Below are positions 32,613 to 41,852 of a DNA stretch of 64,000 nucleotides, piece by piece; within the stretch, counting starts at the first letter, position 1, and every line of letters starts with the position of its first letter. The stretch is from the NCBI RefSeq assembly GCF_009905725.1, contig NZ_JAAAKV010000003.1, positions 214,808-278,807 of the forward strand, written 5' to 3'. The position numbers were made by a program, and so were the translations under genes. Source of the stretch: Emticicia sp. CRIBPO (lineage in GTDB: Bacteria; Bacteroidota; Bacteroidia; Cytophagales; Spirosomataceae). The notes beneath the pieces were generated by a model, which had not been told where the DNA came from, searched no databases, and saw only the letters and a program-made list of their open reading frames with translations.

Positions 32613-35360
32613 ATGAAAAAATGCCTGATAGCAATCCTCTGTTTTTGTCTGACAGGAGTTTTCGCTCAAACTATTCCACTACCTGAACATCCCCGCCCTG
32701 ATTTTGAAAGAACTGACTGGGTGAACCTGAACGGACAATGGGATTTTGAATTTGACAGTTTACAGGTCGGTCAATCCAAAGACTGGCAGAAAGGGAATGC
32801 TAAATTCTCAAAAAAAATCAATGTACCCTTTCCGTGGGGATCACAATTGTCAGGCGTAAAAAATGAAGCTGACTATGCCTGGTACAAAAAGACAATTTCA
32901 GTTCCGAAGTCATGGGACAAGAAAAGAACCTTTGTGACCATTGGTGCATCAGACTGGGAAACCACCGTATGGCTTGATGGCGTTTTACTGGGTAAACACC
33001 AGGGCGGGTACACACCGTTTTCGTTTGAACTGACCCAGTATCTTAAGTATGATACCCAACAGAACCTGGTGATCAGAGTTGATGATAAAAGAAGAGAATT
33101 TGCATTATATGGTAAGCAGGGTTATGGCAATGCCCGTGGCCTTTGGCAAACCGTCTATCTTGAAGCCAGGGGGAAAACGTATGCTGATGCCATTCATTTT
33201 TCACCGGACATAGATAAGAATAAGGTAAAGGCCCGGATTTACCTCGGAGAAGATATCGAGGCCAATACGGATGTGGAGGTAAGGATCAAAACACCGGGAT
33301 CAACCATTACCGCAAAAGGCCTGGTTAAAAAAGGAAATAACAAGACCGAACTGGAGATTGACATCCCGGACCCGAAGTTATGGACACTTGAAGATCCTTA
33401 TCTGTATGAGGCAGAAGTGACCATCAACGACGATGTGGTTAAATCATATTTTGGTATGAGGAAAATATCGGTAGTCAAACTGCCGAATACCAACTACCCT
33501 TATATTGCCCTGAATAACCAGCCGGTGTATGTTCAGCTTACCCTGGACCAGTCATATCACCCGGAAGGTTTCTATACTTTCCCAACAGATGAGTTTATGA
33601 AAAGGGAAATTCAGCTTTGTAAAGACCTTGGACTAAACGGCCTGAGGACCCACATCAAAGCCGATATCCCGAGAAAACTGTACTGGGCAGATAAGCTGGG
33701 TCTCCTGGTAATGGCCGATTTGCCTAACTCATGGGGAGAGCCTGATGAAAAAATGCAGAAAGAAGCCGAGTTTACGCTGAGGGAAATGATCAAGAGGGAC
33801 TATAATCACCCGGCTATTTTCTCATGGATCGTGTTCAACGAAACCTGGGGTCTGACCACACAGGTAGCTCAGCCGGACGGCAAAATGAAAGCAGAATATC
33901 TGCCGAAAACGCACAACTGGGTGGCTTCTATGTACTATCTGGCTAAATCACTGGATCAGACCAGGTTGGTGGAAGATAACTCTATCTGTTGCGGCAGAGG
34001 CCATACGGAGACTGACATCAATTCATGGCATGAGTATTTACCTGGCTGGGAGTGGGAGAATTATTTAAAGAACATGGATAAGAACACCTTCGACGGCAGT
34101 ACGTTCAATTTCGAGAAAAACTTCAAGCAAGGTAATCAGCCCAATATCAACTCCGAATGCGGTAATGTCTGGGGCTATGAAGGAAGCACGGGCGATGTGG
34201 ATTGGAGCTGGGATTATCACAGGATGCTGAACACCTTCAGGAAATACCCGAAAGTGGCCGGATGGTTGTATACAGAGCATCATGACGTCATCAACGAATG
34301 GAACGGTTACTGGAGATTTGACAGAACCATGAAATTCACAGGTTTGAAAGAGATCATGCCGGGTATGACCGACCGTGATTTCCACTCTGATTTCTACCTT
34401 TCTACAGGCAATGACATCTCGAAAACCGTTAAGGGAGGAGCTGAACTTGAAGTGCCCCTGATCATTTCGGTGATGTCGGGCAAGCAGGTTCAGGACAACA
34501 AACTGGTGATTGAATATGAAATCGAATTTACAGACAAGACAGGTGAAAACCAGGCCATCACATCCGGTAAAATACCGTTTGACTATCAGCCATGGATGCA
34601 GAAAACCCTCGAATCTTTTAAATTTAACGTGCCTGATATCGCCGGAATTGGTATTGTCAAACTGAGACTGAAAGACCTCACCGGAAAAGAACTGCATCAT
34701 AACTTTATGCACTTTATCGTAGATTCTCCTAAAAACAAAGAAAAAACAGTGATCCTGGAAGTGAAACCGAAAGATTTTACAGAAGCCAGGTGGTCTTTGA
34801 AAAACTGGGAGGTGTTGGACGGCAAGAAAGTGAACGGAGCCGGAAAAGGATTTTTTGAATATCAGATCCCGGTGACTTCCGTTGTGAAAACGGGAGGTAT
34901 CAAACAAGCCTATATATTGGTAGAAGCGTCTGCCAAAGAATTGTTTGAAAAAGACAAAGACAAGGAATTCGTGGTGGGCCAGGATTATATGAGAGGGGCA
35001 AAAGTGTCACCTCACCTTAATCCGAACTCTTATCCGATGACAGATGAAACCTTGTTCCCTTCTGTGGTGACGGTGTCTGTCAATGGTAAAAAAGTGAAGA
35101 CGGTAACCCTGGAAGACGACCCTGCGGATCACAGGGGTGTGTTGTCGTGGCATAATCAGCTGCAGGACAAGAAACTGAGAGAGGCCGGTTCATACGGTTA
35201 CCTGATCAAAATTCCTGTATCGAAAGGTGAACTTAAAAAATCAGCCGGACAAGGTTATCTTAAATTGAGACTGGAGACAGAAGCTCAGGGGGGAATAGCA
35301 ATTTACGGAGAAGATTTCGGAAGATATCCAGTGAATCCAAGCGTGGTGATTCAATACTAA
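32613..35360 (+). CDS. Glycoside hydrolase family 2 enzyme (beta-galactosidase/beta-glucuronidase-like), secreted
   Basis: 915 residues from ATG 32613, with signal peptide MKKCLIAILCFCLTGVFAQ. Domain order: sugar-binding domain (about 25-210: LNGQWDFEFD, DWETTVWLDGVLLGKHQGGYTPFSFELT), Ig-like sandwich (210-310), TIM barrel (310-600) and C-terminal beta domains. The acid/base is Glu410 in FNETWG and the nucleophile Glu515 in NSECG. The enzyme acts in the periplasm on terminal beta-linked sugar residues of glycans. It is divergent from the Gfo/Idh gene, and a strong terminator follows. Exact specificity cannot be read from the sequence. Confidence 0.9.
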   Translation: MKKCLIAILCFCLTGVFAQTIPLPEHPRPDFERTDWVNLNGQWDFEFDSLQVGQSKDWQKGNAKFSKKINVPFPWGSQLSGVKNEADYAWYKKTISVPKSWDKKRTFVTIGASDWETTVWLDGVLLGKHQGGYTPFSFELTQYLKYDTQQNLVIRVDDKRREFALYGKQGYGNARGLWQTVYLEARGKTYADAIHFSPDIDKNKVKARIYLGEDIEANTDVEVRIKTPGSTITAKGLVKKGNNKTELEIDIPDPKLWTLEDPYLYEAEVTINDDVVKSYFGMRKISVVKLPNTNYPYIALNNQPVYVQLTLDQSYHPEGFYTFPTDEFMKREIQLCKDLGLNGLRTHIKADIPRKLYWADKLGLLVMADLPNSWGEPDEKMQKEAEFTLREMIKRDYNHPAIFSWIVFNETWGLTTQVAQPDGKMKAEYLPKTHNWVASMYYLAKSLDQTRLVEDNSICCGRGHTETDINSWHEYLPGWEWENYLKNMDKNTFDGSTFNFEKNFKQGNQPNINSECGNVWGYEGSTGDVDWSWDYHRMLNTFRKYPKVAGWLYTEHHDVINEWNGYWRFDRTMKFTGLKEIMPGMTDRDFHSDFYLSTGNDISKTVKGGAELEVPLIISVMSGKQVQDNKLVIEYEIEFTDKTGENQAITSGKIPFDYQPWMQKTLESFKFNVPDIAGIGIVKLRLKDLTGKELHHNFMHFIVDSPKNKEKTVILEVKPKDFTEARWSLKNWEVLDGKKVNGAGKGFFEYQIPVTSVVKTGGIKQAYILVEASAKELFEKDKDKEFVVGQDYMRGAKVSPHLNPNSYPMTDETLFPSVVTVSVNGKKVKTVTLEDDPADHRGVLSWHNQLQDKKLREAGSYGYLIKIPVSKGELKKSAGQGYLKLRLETEAQGGIAIYGEDFGRYPVNPSVVIQY

Positions 35361-35374
35361 CAGACCTTGAAAGC

Positions 35375-35409
35375 AAAGAGGCACGGTTTCAGACCGTGCC
35401 TCTTTTTTT
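35375..35409. terminator. Intrinsic terminator downstream of the GH2 gene
   Basis: A 12-bp stem (AAAGAGGCACGG/CCGTGCCTCTTT), 7-nt loop, then a long T-run on the plus strand. It may also end the convergent TPR-like gene. Confidence 0.9.
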
Positions 35410-36022
35410 AATTCTTTATGATTTCAACAGACCTCGTTCTTTCCGGTTGAGGGCCCGTGTTATTGTTTATACCGTAAGAAGTAGGCTGTTTAACCTGTAT
35501 CCCCGACTTTTCCATCGAAGATTCTGCCTGCCTGATCAAGGTCTGCACCGATTCGTCTTTTAAGCCCTCGGTCATGGCGAGGTGATACAAGCTGATGGCT
35601 TTTGCCAGCATTTCATTGGTTGCCTCATAGGTACGCTGTTTCCAGGCCATTTTATGCAGTTCCGAAGCTTGTTCCAGTGTGATTCTCGGTAACTGCCCGC
35701 GGTTCGGATCATAAGGATTGATCCTGATCAGTTCTGAAAGGTTTTGTTTAGCCAGATCGTATTTTTTAATGACCCTGAAATCCTCCGTTTTTTTCCAGAG
35801 ATACATGGCCCTTGAGCTGTTCTTGATTTGATTCTCGATTTCGTAATTGCCTTGATAATCAGGGGTTTTGGCGATGTCTCTGTAAAGAAAAAAAGCATCC
35901 CAATACCTGCCCGATTTAAAATACTGGTTAGCATCTTCCACCAGGTATTCCTTTGACTGCCCGTAAAGGGTTGCCGGGATGGCCGCAAATAATGCAAGAA
36001 TAAATACTTTTGTCTTTTTCAT
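35408..36022 (-). CDS. Secreted TPR-like protein, hypothetical
   Basis: The signal peptide MKKTKVFILALFAAIPATLYGQ is followed by helical repeats resembling tetratricopeptide units: DANQYFKSGRYWDAFFLYRDIAKTP (about 29-53), a second unit around KYDLAKQNLSELIRINPYDP (about 88-107), and a third around AISLYHLAMTEGLKDE. The 204-residue protein should be periplasmic and probably a protein-binding adaptor. The C-terminal about 30 residues are low complexity. There is no operon partner on this strand, as it lies between the convergent GH2 gene and the divergent start at 36255. Confidence 0.7.
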   Translation of the reverse strand: MKKTKVFILALFAAIPATLYGQSKEYLVEDANQYFKSGRYWDAFFLYRDIAKTPDYQGNYEIENQIKNSSRAMYLWKKTEDFRVIKKYDLAKQNLSELIRINPYDPNRGQLPRITLEQASELHKMAWKQRTYEATNEMLAKAISLYHLAMTEGLKDESVQTLIRQAESSMEKSGIQVKQPTSYGINNNTGPQPERTRSVEIIKN

Positions 36023-36254
36023 ATTGATTACCCGGATAGAAATCTTAAGTTTTATCTTTGTGCCGATATAAAGTTTCGAATAAACATTTCTATCATTGAA
36101 AACGCAATTTCCGTCGAAAAATTATTCTTATCAAAATTATAGAACAATATTTTTGCCAGAATCTGCTGATAGAACAAAAACCGGCCTTAAATAATTCTAA
36201 TATATTTATTTTGTGAAGGTTAAGGCTTTTCAAAATGTTTAATTTATCATCCTG

Positions 36255-37085
36255 TTGCCCGATTTTAAATTTGAAATAGCTGATTTTCTGAAATCCATTG
36301 GAGTCGAGGTTTCGTCAATGGAGGATCCCGGCTACCCTGATATTCCGGAGCGGGACTTTATTTTTGTCAGATCCCATCAACTGGTCATTGAGCTGTTCAG
36401 GCCGCATCTCATTCATCCTATTCAAGAGCATCAAAGGAGCCTTTTCGCTTTAAGAGCTAAAGGATTCAGAGTTGTCAGGATCTGGGAAGACCAGTGGTTG
36501 TACAAAAAGGCTGTGATCTGCTCACGGCTGACTTCTTTGTCCGGGCGAAATCAAAAACTGCCGGGCAGGGTATGCCAGGTCAGGAGGATTGACAAGGTTG
36601 AAGCTCAGGCATTTCTGGATAAAAACCATCTTCAGGGTTATGTCAGCAGTAAGGTCAAATACGGATTGTTTGTTCCTCAGAGATATTACCGTTTATTCGC
36701 GGGGCTGAGCCATGATTTTGATTTAAGCCGGGAAGAAACCCTCGTGGCAGTCATGACATTTTCAAACCCTAAAAAATTCTACCTTGACGATAGAATAGTG
36801 GATTCCTACGAAATGATCAGGTTTGGAACGGCGATGAACTTCTCAGTAGTAGGAGGGCTGAACAAGCTTTTGAATCATTTTATGAAAGAAAAAAAGAGTG
36901 GGAATGTCATGACCTATGCTGACGCCGACTGGTCTGACGGCTCAACCTACCAAAAGATGGGTTTTAAAATGACGGAGATTCTCCCGCCCATTTCTTTCAG
37001 GTTGAATGAAAACAATGAAAGAGAACGTTCTGAAAATGGTGATATTTATAACAGCGGAAGTCTTAAACTCATCCTTGAATTTTGA
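36255..37085 (+). CDS. Vsr-like (degenerate) plus GNAT-like two-domain protein, homing-endonuclease-related
   Basis: The 276-residue protein starts at TTG 36255, the first start codon after an in-frame stop at 36240. The N-terminal about 100 residues resemble the Vsr/restriction-endonuclease-like half of phage homing proteins: LVIELFRPHLIHP, then LFALRAKGFRVVRIWEDQWLYKKAVICSRL. The C-terminal half matches their GNAT-like half: EAQAFLDKNHLQGYVSSKVKYGLFV, TLVAVMTFSNPK, EMIRFGTAMNFSVVGGLNKLLNHF, YADADWSDGSTYQKMGF. I do not see a clear nuclease triad, so nuclease activity is doubtful. It overlaps the miaA start (TTGA), so it is translationally coupled to miaA. The biological role is unknown. Confidence 0.6.
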   Translation: MPDFKFEIADFLKSIGVEVSSMEDPGYPDIPERDFIFVRSHQLVIELFRPHLIHPIQEHQRSLFALRAKGFRVVRIWEDQWLYKKAVICSRLTSLSGRNQKLPGRVCQVRRIDKVEAQAFLDKNHLQGYVSSKVKYGLFVPQRYYRLFAGLSHDFDLSREETLVAVMTFSNPKKFYLDDRIVDSYEMIRFGTAMNFSVVGGLNKLLNHFMKEKKSGNVMTYADADWSDGSTYQKMGFKMTEILPPISFRLNENNERERSENGDIYNSGSLKLILEF

Positions 37086-38011
37086 AAGAAAGCGAAAATA
37101 AACCGGATCTGATCGTCATCCTGGGGCCAACGGCCTCGGGGAAGACCCGGTTGGCTACGCAGCTTGCTTCTCTCATAAACGGAGAAATCATCAGTGCAGA
37201 TAGCCGCCAGGTTTATAAAAACATGGATATCGGTACAGGCAAAGATCTTTCTGAATATCACCTGGACGGCAAAGATATTCCTTATCACCTGATCAACATC
37301 TGCGAAGCGGGAGAAAAATATAACCTGGCCAGGTTTCAGTCGGATTTTTTTGAAGTTTACCAGGACATCAGAAGTAAGAACACTGTGCCGATACTTTGCG
37401 GAGGTTCAGGCCTCTATATCCAGAGTGTTTTGTCGGCATTTGACCAGGTGCAGATCCCTGTTGACGAAACACTGAGGAAGAACCTGGAGGGGCTTGATAC
37501 GGAGAAGTTGCTGCAAAAATTATCTGTAGACCAGCAGATACAGGTGGATACTTCAACCAGGAAAAGAATCATCAGGGGCATTGAAATGAACGAATATTTG
37601 AAGAACCACCCTGACTTTGAAGCGTCAGTTCAGCGTATGCCTGTTAATTACCGGATATACGGCCTTAATCCCTCTGTGGAAGTCAGGAGGAAAAGGATCA
37701 GTGAGAGGCTCAGGTTCAGACTGGAGCAGCAAAACATGACCGGTGAAGTGGAAAGCTTGCTCGCCAACGGGCTTTCGCCTGAAACGTTGATTTATTATGG
37801 CCTTGAATATAAGCTCATTACACAGTTTCTGACCGGCGAATTGGATTATGAAACCATGGTGTCCCGGCTGGAAACGGAGATCCACCGGTTTGCGAAAAGG
37901 CAGATGACTTTCTTCCGGAGTATGGAAAAAAAAGGATTTATTATCAAATGGTTTGACGAAAATTTGTCTGAAACCGAAATTCTGAATTATATTTCCGGAT
38001 CATTTAGATGA
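37082..38011 (+). CDS. miaA: tRNA dimethylallyltransferase
   Basis: The 309-residue enzyme has P-loop GPTASGKT at residues 15-22, followed by ISADSRQVYKNMDIGTGK, the family block for tRNA A37 and DMAPP binding, and later GGSGLYIQSVL. It transfers a dimethylallyl group to A37 of tRNAs reading codons that start with U, in the cytoplasm. The P-loop leaves room only for TTG 37082 as start, which overlaps the previous stop (TTGA), indicating translational coupling. Usual length is 300-315, so it is complete. No hfq gene follows, unlike in Proteobacteria. Confidence 0.9.
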   Translation: MKESENKPDLIVILGPTASGKTRLATQLASLINGEIISADSRQVYKNMDIGTGKDLSEYHLDGKDIPYHLINICEAGEKYNLARFQSDFFEVYQDIRSKNTVPILCGGSGLYIQSVLSAFDQVQIPVDETLRKNLEGLDTEKLLQKLSVDQQIQVDTSTRKRIIRGIEMNEYLKNHPDFEASVQRMPVNYRIYGLNPSVEVRRKRISERLRFRLEQQNMTGEVESLLANGLSPETLIYYGLEYKLITQFLTGELDYETMVSRLETEIHRFAKRQMTFFRSMEKKGFIIKWFDENLSETEILNYISGSFR

Positions 38012-38018
38012 TCAACCA

Positions 38019-38045
38019 TTGAATCTATCCTAACCGGTACCTTTA
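38019..38045 (+). promoter_or_regulatory. Candidate promoter of the ThuA-domain gene
   Basis: TTG at 38019-38021, a 16-nt spacer and TACCTTTA at 38038-38045 (7 of 8), with predicted initiation about 10 bp before ATG 38063. Confidence 0.35.
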
Positions 38046-38062
38046 GCCGGGAAATCCTAATT

Positions 38063-39664
38063 ATGATAAAATCAGGGATTTACATACTGACCTTGCTCTT
38101 ATTTCATGCTTTTGCCTTTGCTCAGCAAAAAGTAATGGTGTTCAGCAACTCTGCAGGCGACCTGGCTGAAGCCAACCAGGCAGCCATTGAAGCCCTGACT
38201 GCCAACGCTGCCCGATACCAGGTTGAGCTTACTTTTACAACACAGCCTTCTGATTTTAATACAGAAAAACTCGGAGGGTTTCATGCCGTGATGTTTCTGA
38301 ACTCCAGTGCCAATCTCCTCGATTTCAGGCAATCATCTGTCTTACTGAGGTTTTTTAAAGCCGGAGGAGGGTTTCTTGGGATTCATAAAGCGGCCGAATC
38401 TTCCTACAACTGGCTTTGGTATCAGAAACTGATCAATGCCGGGCTGAAATCTGTCCAGCCGGAAACCCCGGCTCAATACGATATCATCACCAATGCCTTT
38501 ATCGGAAAAATCAACTTGCCGCCCCTCTGGAAGCTGAACGATCAGCCCTTGTTATTTGAAAACACCGGAATCGAAAGTAAACCTGTATTGATTGACCTTG
38601 GCGGCAGGGTTTGTTCCTGGTACGGATTCTCCGGGCTGGGCAACAAGACTTTTTATACTTCATTCGGCGGAACACCCCAGGCCTTTAAAACCCAGGCTTT
38701 TATAGATCATATTTTTTCGGGTTTGCAGGAAATTTCTTCCTCAAAACTCCCTGATTTTGCTTCTTCAGTCATGGACGAAATTCCGGAAGATAAACATTTC
38801 GGCATCTACCAGGTGCTGGAGCAACTCAGCGATCCGGTAGCCATAAAGATCAACCCGAAAAAGCAAATGTTTATTCTGTTTTCAGACGGCCGTTTGTCGG
38901 TTTACGACCTTGAGTACAAGTCGCTGACAGAGCTGGGCAGTTTTCCGGTGCTGAAAGGTCATATTGATTTTTCCTTTGATCCGGAATTTGAAACCAACGG
39001 TTACATCTATTTTTACGGCCAGCCTGTCGACGGCTCGGTTGCTATCAAAAGGATGAAAATGTCGGACAACAAGAGTTTTGAGATCATCGATTTCGGAACA
39101 CAGGCTACCCCAGGGATGACCGGTAAGGCCGTTTACCACCCAGAACTTTATGAATCATCTGCCGTCAGGCTTCCTGTATATTATCAGAATAAGACCTTCA
39201 GATATGACGACTACAAGGGAATTCTGGCAGAGACACGGGGTGGAGGAGGAGAGCTTTTGAACGTGGAACCGTTTCTGACCTCAAAAAAAATCAATAAAAT
39301 CAAAGACCTGGAAATAGGCCTGAACGGCGAGCTGTACCTGCTTGAAACAGATGGTGTCAGGAAAGTGGTTTATGCCCCGGATGGTGTTTTTCCACCTGTT
39401 GCCAGGGCATCCGCCGATGTGCAGAAAGGAAGTGTGCCGTTGAAGGTCAGTTTTAAAGCCGACCAGTCGCATGACCTTCAGAACCAGGCCTTAAGCTATA
39501 AATGGAGGTTCTCGGAAAAAGATTCTTCATCGGTACAGAACCCTGTTTTTATTTTCAGAAAACCGGGTGTCAGTAAAGTGACGCTTGAAGTGAAAAATGC
39601 GTCAGGTCAGACAGACGCTGTTTTGCTGAATATAGAGACTGAGCCCTTAAAAAAGAAGAAGTAA
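38063..39664 (+). CDS. Secreted ThuA-like and PKD-domain protein
   Basis: The 533-residue protein has signal peptide MIKSGIYILTLLLFHAFAFAQ. Residues about 22-225 form a ThuA-like (glutamine-amidotransferase-like) domain: KVMVFSNSAGDLAEANQAAIEAL, FHAVMFLNSSANLL and GGGFLGIHKAAESSYNWLWY. The middle resembles a beta-propeller or glucose/sorbosone dehydrogenase-like segment (KINKIKDLEIGLNGELYLLETDG), and a PKD domain ends the protein (VPLKVSFKADQSHDLQ, YKWRFSEKD). It has no clear heme-binding Cys pair. In Bacteroidota such proteins associate with sugar turnover; the substrate is unknown. A single gene between miaA and gltA. Confidence 0.8.
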   Translation: MIKSGIYILTLLLFHAFAFAQQKVMVFSNSAGDLAEANQAAIEALTANAARYQVELTFTTQPSDFNTEKLGGFHAVMFLNSSANLLDFRQSSVLLRFFKAGGGFLGIHKAAESSYNWLWYQKLINAGLKSVQPETPAQYDIITNAFIGKINLPPLWKLNDQPLLFENTGIESKPVLIDLGGRVCSWYGFSGLGNKTFYTSFGGTPQAFKTQAFIDHIFSGLQEISSSKLPDFASSVMDEIPEDKHFGIYQVLEQLSDPVAIKINPKKQMFILFSDGRLSVYDLEYKSLTELGSFPVLKGHIDFSFDPEFETNGYIYFYGQPVDGSVAIKRMKMSDNKSFEIIDFGTQATPGMTGKAVYHPELYESSAVRLPVYYQNKTFRYDDYKGILAETRGGGGELLNVEPFLTSKKINKIKDLEIGLNGELYLLETDGVRKVVYAPDGVFPPVARASADVQKGSVPLKVSFKADQSHDLQNQALSYKWRFSEKDSSSVQNPVFIFRKPGVSKVTLEVKNASGQTDAVLLNIETEPLKKKK

Positions 39665-39981
39665 CAGGGCCGGCATTAAACTTTTTTCAGATTCTGTAGG
39701 TTTTATAAACAGGCATATATTACATTTGAACTTGCGTTTTAGAGCAGGTTTCTGTTTTTAATATGTTAACATTTAAAAGCCTTAAAATAATAATTGATTA
39801 ATAATCAGTTAAATAAAAAAATCAGGTAAGATAAGCAGGGTAAAAATGGACTTTTTTACGGTGCTTTTTTAGATATAAGTATTCTATTTATTTGATTTTT
39901 GCACTATTTTTATTATTTTAGCGGTTCAAAACACGGAATTTTCATTAATAATATATAAAGAACACAAAATAATATTTTTAT
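39665..39981. other. Control region upstream of citrate synthase, about 317 bp
   Basis: Very AT-rich; a promoter lies at 39891-39921. No coding frame, hairpin or repeat of note. Confidence 0.5.
39891..39921 (+). promoter_or_regulatory. Promoter of the citrate synthase gene
   Basis: TTTG at 39891-39894, a 19-nt spacer and TATTTTAG at 39914-39921 (7 of 8 to TAnnTTTG). Predicted leader about 55 nt. Confidence 0.5.
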
Positions 39982-41265
39982 ATGGCCGAGTCAGCAAAAT
40001 TACTAATTGAAGGCAAAGAATATGAATTTCCTGTGATCGAGGGCTCAGAAAAAGAGAAGGCAATTGACATCTCCAGTCTAAGAGCAAAAACAGGTTATAT
40101 AACGATTGACGAAGGCTTCAAAAATACGGGTTCAACCACCAGTTCAATTACATTTCTTGACGGAGAAGAGGGCATCCTGAGATACAGGGGTTATTCTATC
40201 GAGGATCTTGCCGATAAGGCTGATTTTCTTGGAGTGGCTTACCTTCTGATTTACGGAGAGCTTCCTAACCAGGAGCAGTACGACAATTTCGTAGGCAAGA
40301 TCACCAAGCATACGATGGTCAACGAAGATATGCGTAAGATCTTTGACGGCTTCCCGGTAAATGCCCACCCGATGGGGATCATGTCTTCACTGGTGAGTGC
40401 CATGAGTGGTTTTTATCCTGATTCTTTTGATGAGAAATCGCCGGACACTACCGACCTTCATATCATCAGGTTACTGGCTAAATTCCCTACCATCGCTACA
40501 TGGTGCTATAAGAAGTCGCAGGGGCACCCGATCAATTATCCTAAAAACAACCTGGATTATTGTTCCAACTTCCTTCAGATGATGTTTGCCCTGCCTGTAG
40601 AGGACTATAAAATTGATCCGGTAGTTTCTGCTGCCATCAATAAACTGCTGATCCTGCATGCAGACCACGAGCAAAACTGTTCAACTTCTACCGTAAGACT
40701 GGTAGGTTCATCAAAAGCTAACATCTACTCATCTATTTCAGCCGGTATTTCAGCTCTTTGGGGCCCGCTTCACGGAGGTGCCAACCAGGAGGTAATCGAG
40801 ATGCTTGAAGAAATCAAGGCAGATGGCGGCAATGTTCAGAAATATATCGACAAAGCGAAAGATAAGTCTTCAGGCTTCAGATTATTCGGTTTCGGACACA
40901 GGGTTTACAAAAACTTTGATCCTCGTGCGAAAATCATCAAAAAAGCAGCTGATGACGTATTGGCTAAACTGGGAGTGAATGATCCTGTGCTGGACATCGC
41001 CAGAGGCCTCGAAGAAGCAGCATTGAAAGACGATTATTTCGTATCTCGTAAATTATATCCTAACGTAGATTTCTACTCTGGTATCATCTACAGAGCTTTG
41101 GGTATCCCGACCAACATGTTTACGGTAATGTTCGCCATCGGACGTCTGCCGGGCTGGATTGCTCAGTGGCTTGAAATGAGAGATCAGAATCAGCCGATCG
41201 GCCGTCCAAGGCAGATATACACTGGTCCTGAAGTCAGAGATTTCGTTCCGTTGGAAAAAAGATAA
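39982..41265 (+). CDS. gltA: Citrate synthase (type II)
   Basis: The 427-residue enzyme condenses acetyl-CoA and oxaloacetate in the TCA cycle. Catalytic residues lie in LHADHEQNCSTSTVRLVGSS (His), GPLHGGANQEVIEML (His) and the FGHRVYKNFDPRAKIIKKAAD block, with VDFYSGIIYRALGIP carrying the Asp. The N-terminal beta region (AKLLIEGKEYEFPVIEGSE) is the type II extension linked to hexamer formation and NADH control in Gram-negatives. Length fits. Monocistronic, ending at a strong terminator. Confidence 0.97.
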   Translation: MAESAKLLIEGKEYEFPVIEGSEKEKAIDISSLRAKTGYITIDEGFKNTGSTTSSITFLDGEEGILRYRGYSIEDLADKADFLGVAYLLIYGELPNQEQYDNFVGKITKHTMVNEDMRKIFDGFPVNAHPMGIMSSLVSAMSGFYPDSFDEKSPDTTDLHIIRLLAKFPTIATWCYKKSQGHPINYPKNNLDYCSNFLQMMFALPVEDYKIDPVVSAAINKLLILHADHEQNCSTSTVRLVGSSKANIYSSISAGISALWGPLHGGANQEVIEMLEEIKADGGNVQKYIDKAKDKSSGFRLFGFGHRVYKNFDPRAKIIKKAADDVLAKLGVNDPVLDIARGLEEAALKDDYFVSRKLYPNVDFYSGIIYRALGIPTNMFTVMFAIGRLPGWIAQWLEMRDQNQPIGRPRQIYTGPEVRDFVPLEKR

Positions 41266-41269
41266 TAAA

Positions 41270-41299
41270 AAAAAGGCTCCCCGAAAGGAGCCTTTTTTT
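41270..41299. terminator. Intrinsic terminator downstream of citrate synthase
   Basis: GGCTCC/GGAGCC core (extended by A-T pairs) with loop CCGAAA and T-runs on both strands, so it also serves the LytTR gene on the minus strand. Confidence 0.9.
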
Positions 41300-41624
41300 A
41301 TACCCTGTTTTTTCTGTAAAAGCTGATAAATTCGCTTCTTCTCCTTCTGCTTAACTCTACAATCAGGTTATTCCTCAAACCAATCTCCTGGCTCTCATTG
41401 GGACAAAAACGTTCGATATAGTTAAGGTTGATCAGGTAGGACTTATGCGTCCTGAAGAAAGAAAAATTTACAAATCTCTTCTCAAGTTCTTTAAGTGTTT
41501 TGGATAGAACGATACTTTCTCCGTCGATGAGAAATACTTCGGTATAATTTGCTTCTGCTTTCAGCAAAATGACTCTGTCAGGTGAAACACTCTTTCTCCC
41601 AACCAAATGTACTTTTGTATTCAT
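41298..41624 (-). CDS. Stand-alone LytTR DNA-binding regulator
   Basis: The 108-residue protein is essentially one LytTR domain: VILLKAEANYTEVFLIDGESIVLSKTLKELEKRF, then FFRTHKSYLINLNYIERF and RRRRSEF at the end, the conserved DNA-contact elements. It has no receiver domain, so its activity must be controlled by expression or a partner. No sensor kinase is adjacent. Such single-domain LytTR proteins are frequent in Cytophagia. Target unknown. Confidence 0.85.
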   Translation of the reverse strand: MNTKVHLVGRKSVSPDRVILLKAEANYTEVFLIDGESIVLSKTLKELEKRFVNFSFFRTHKSYLINLNYIERFCPNESQEIGLRNNLIVELSRRRRSEFISFYRKNRV

Positions 41625-41809
41625 AGTTAAAAGGTATTATAAAAAATGTGAATCGATTTATGTTATAGACCCCCGTAGGCACAAAAGAGTTGTAAACGAA
41701 AATATATTTTTCCGATTATTTTTCTGAAGACCGAAATGAGGGGTGAAAAAAGGCCGGTCATGTGGTTGACGCCTGCCATAGGGAAGAAATTTTTAAGTTG
41801 GAAGATGTT

Positions 41810-41844
41810 TAAAAACCAGGCCGTATCAACGTGATAACGGCCCG
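41810..41844 (-). terminator. Intrinsic terminator of the ABC/DUF3299/beta-barrel operon
   Basis: GGCCGTATCA...TGAT(A)ACGGCC stem with one bulged base, followed on the minus strand by TGGTTTTTAAAC. It lies just after the beta-barrel gene stop. Confidence 0.65.
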
Positions 41845-41852
41845 GAAGTGTT

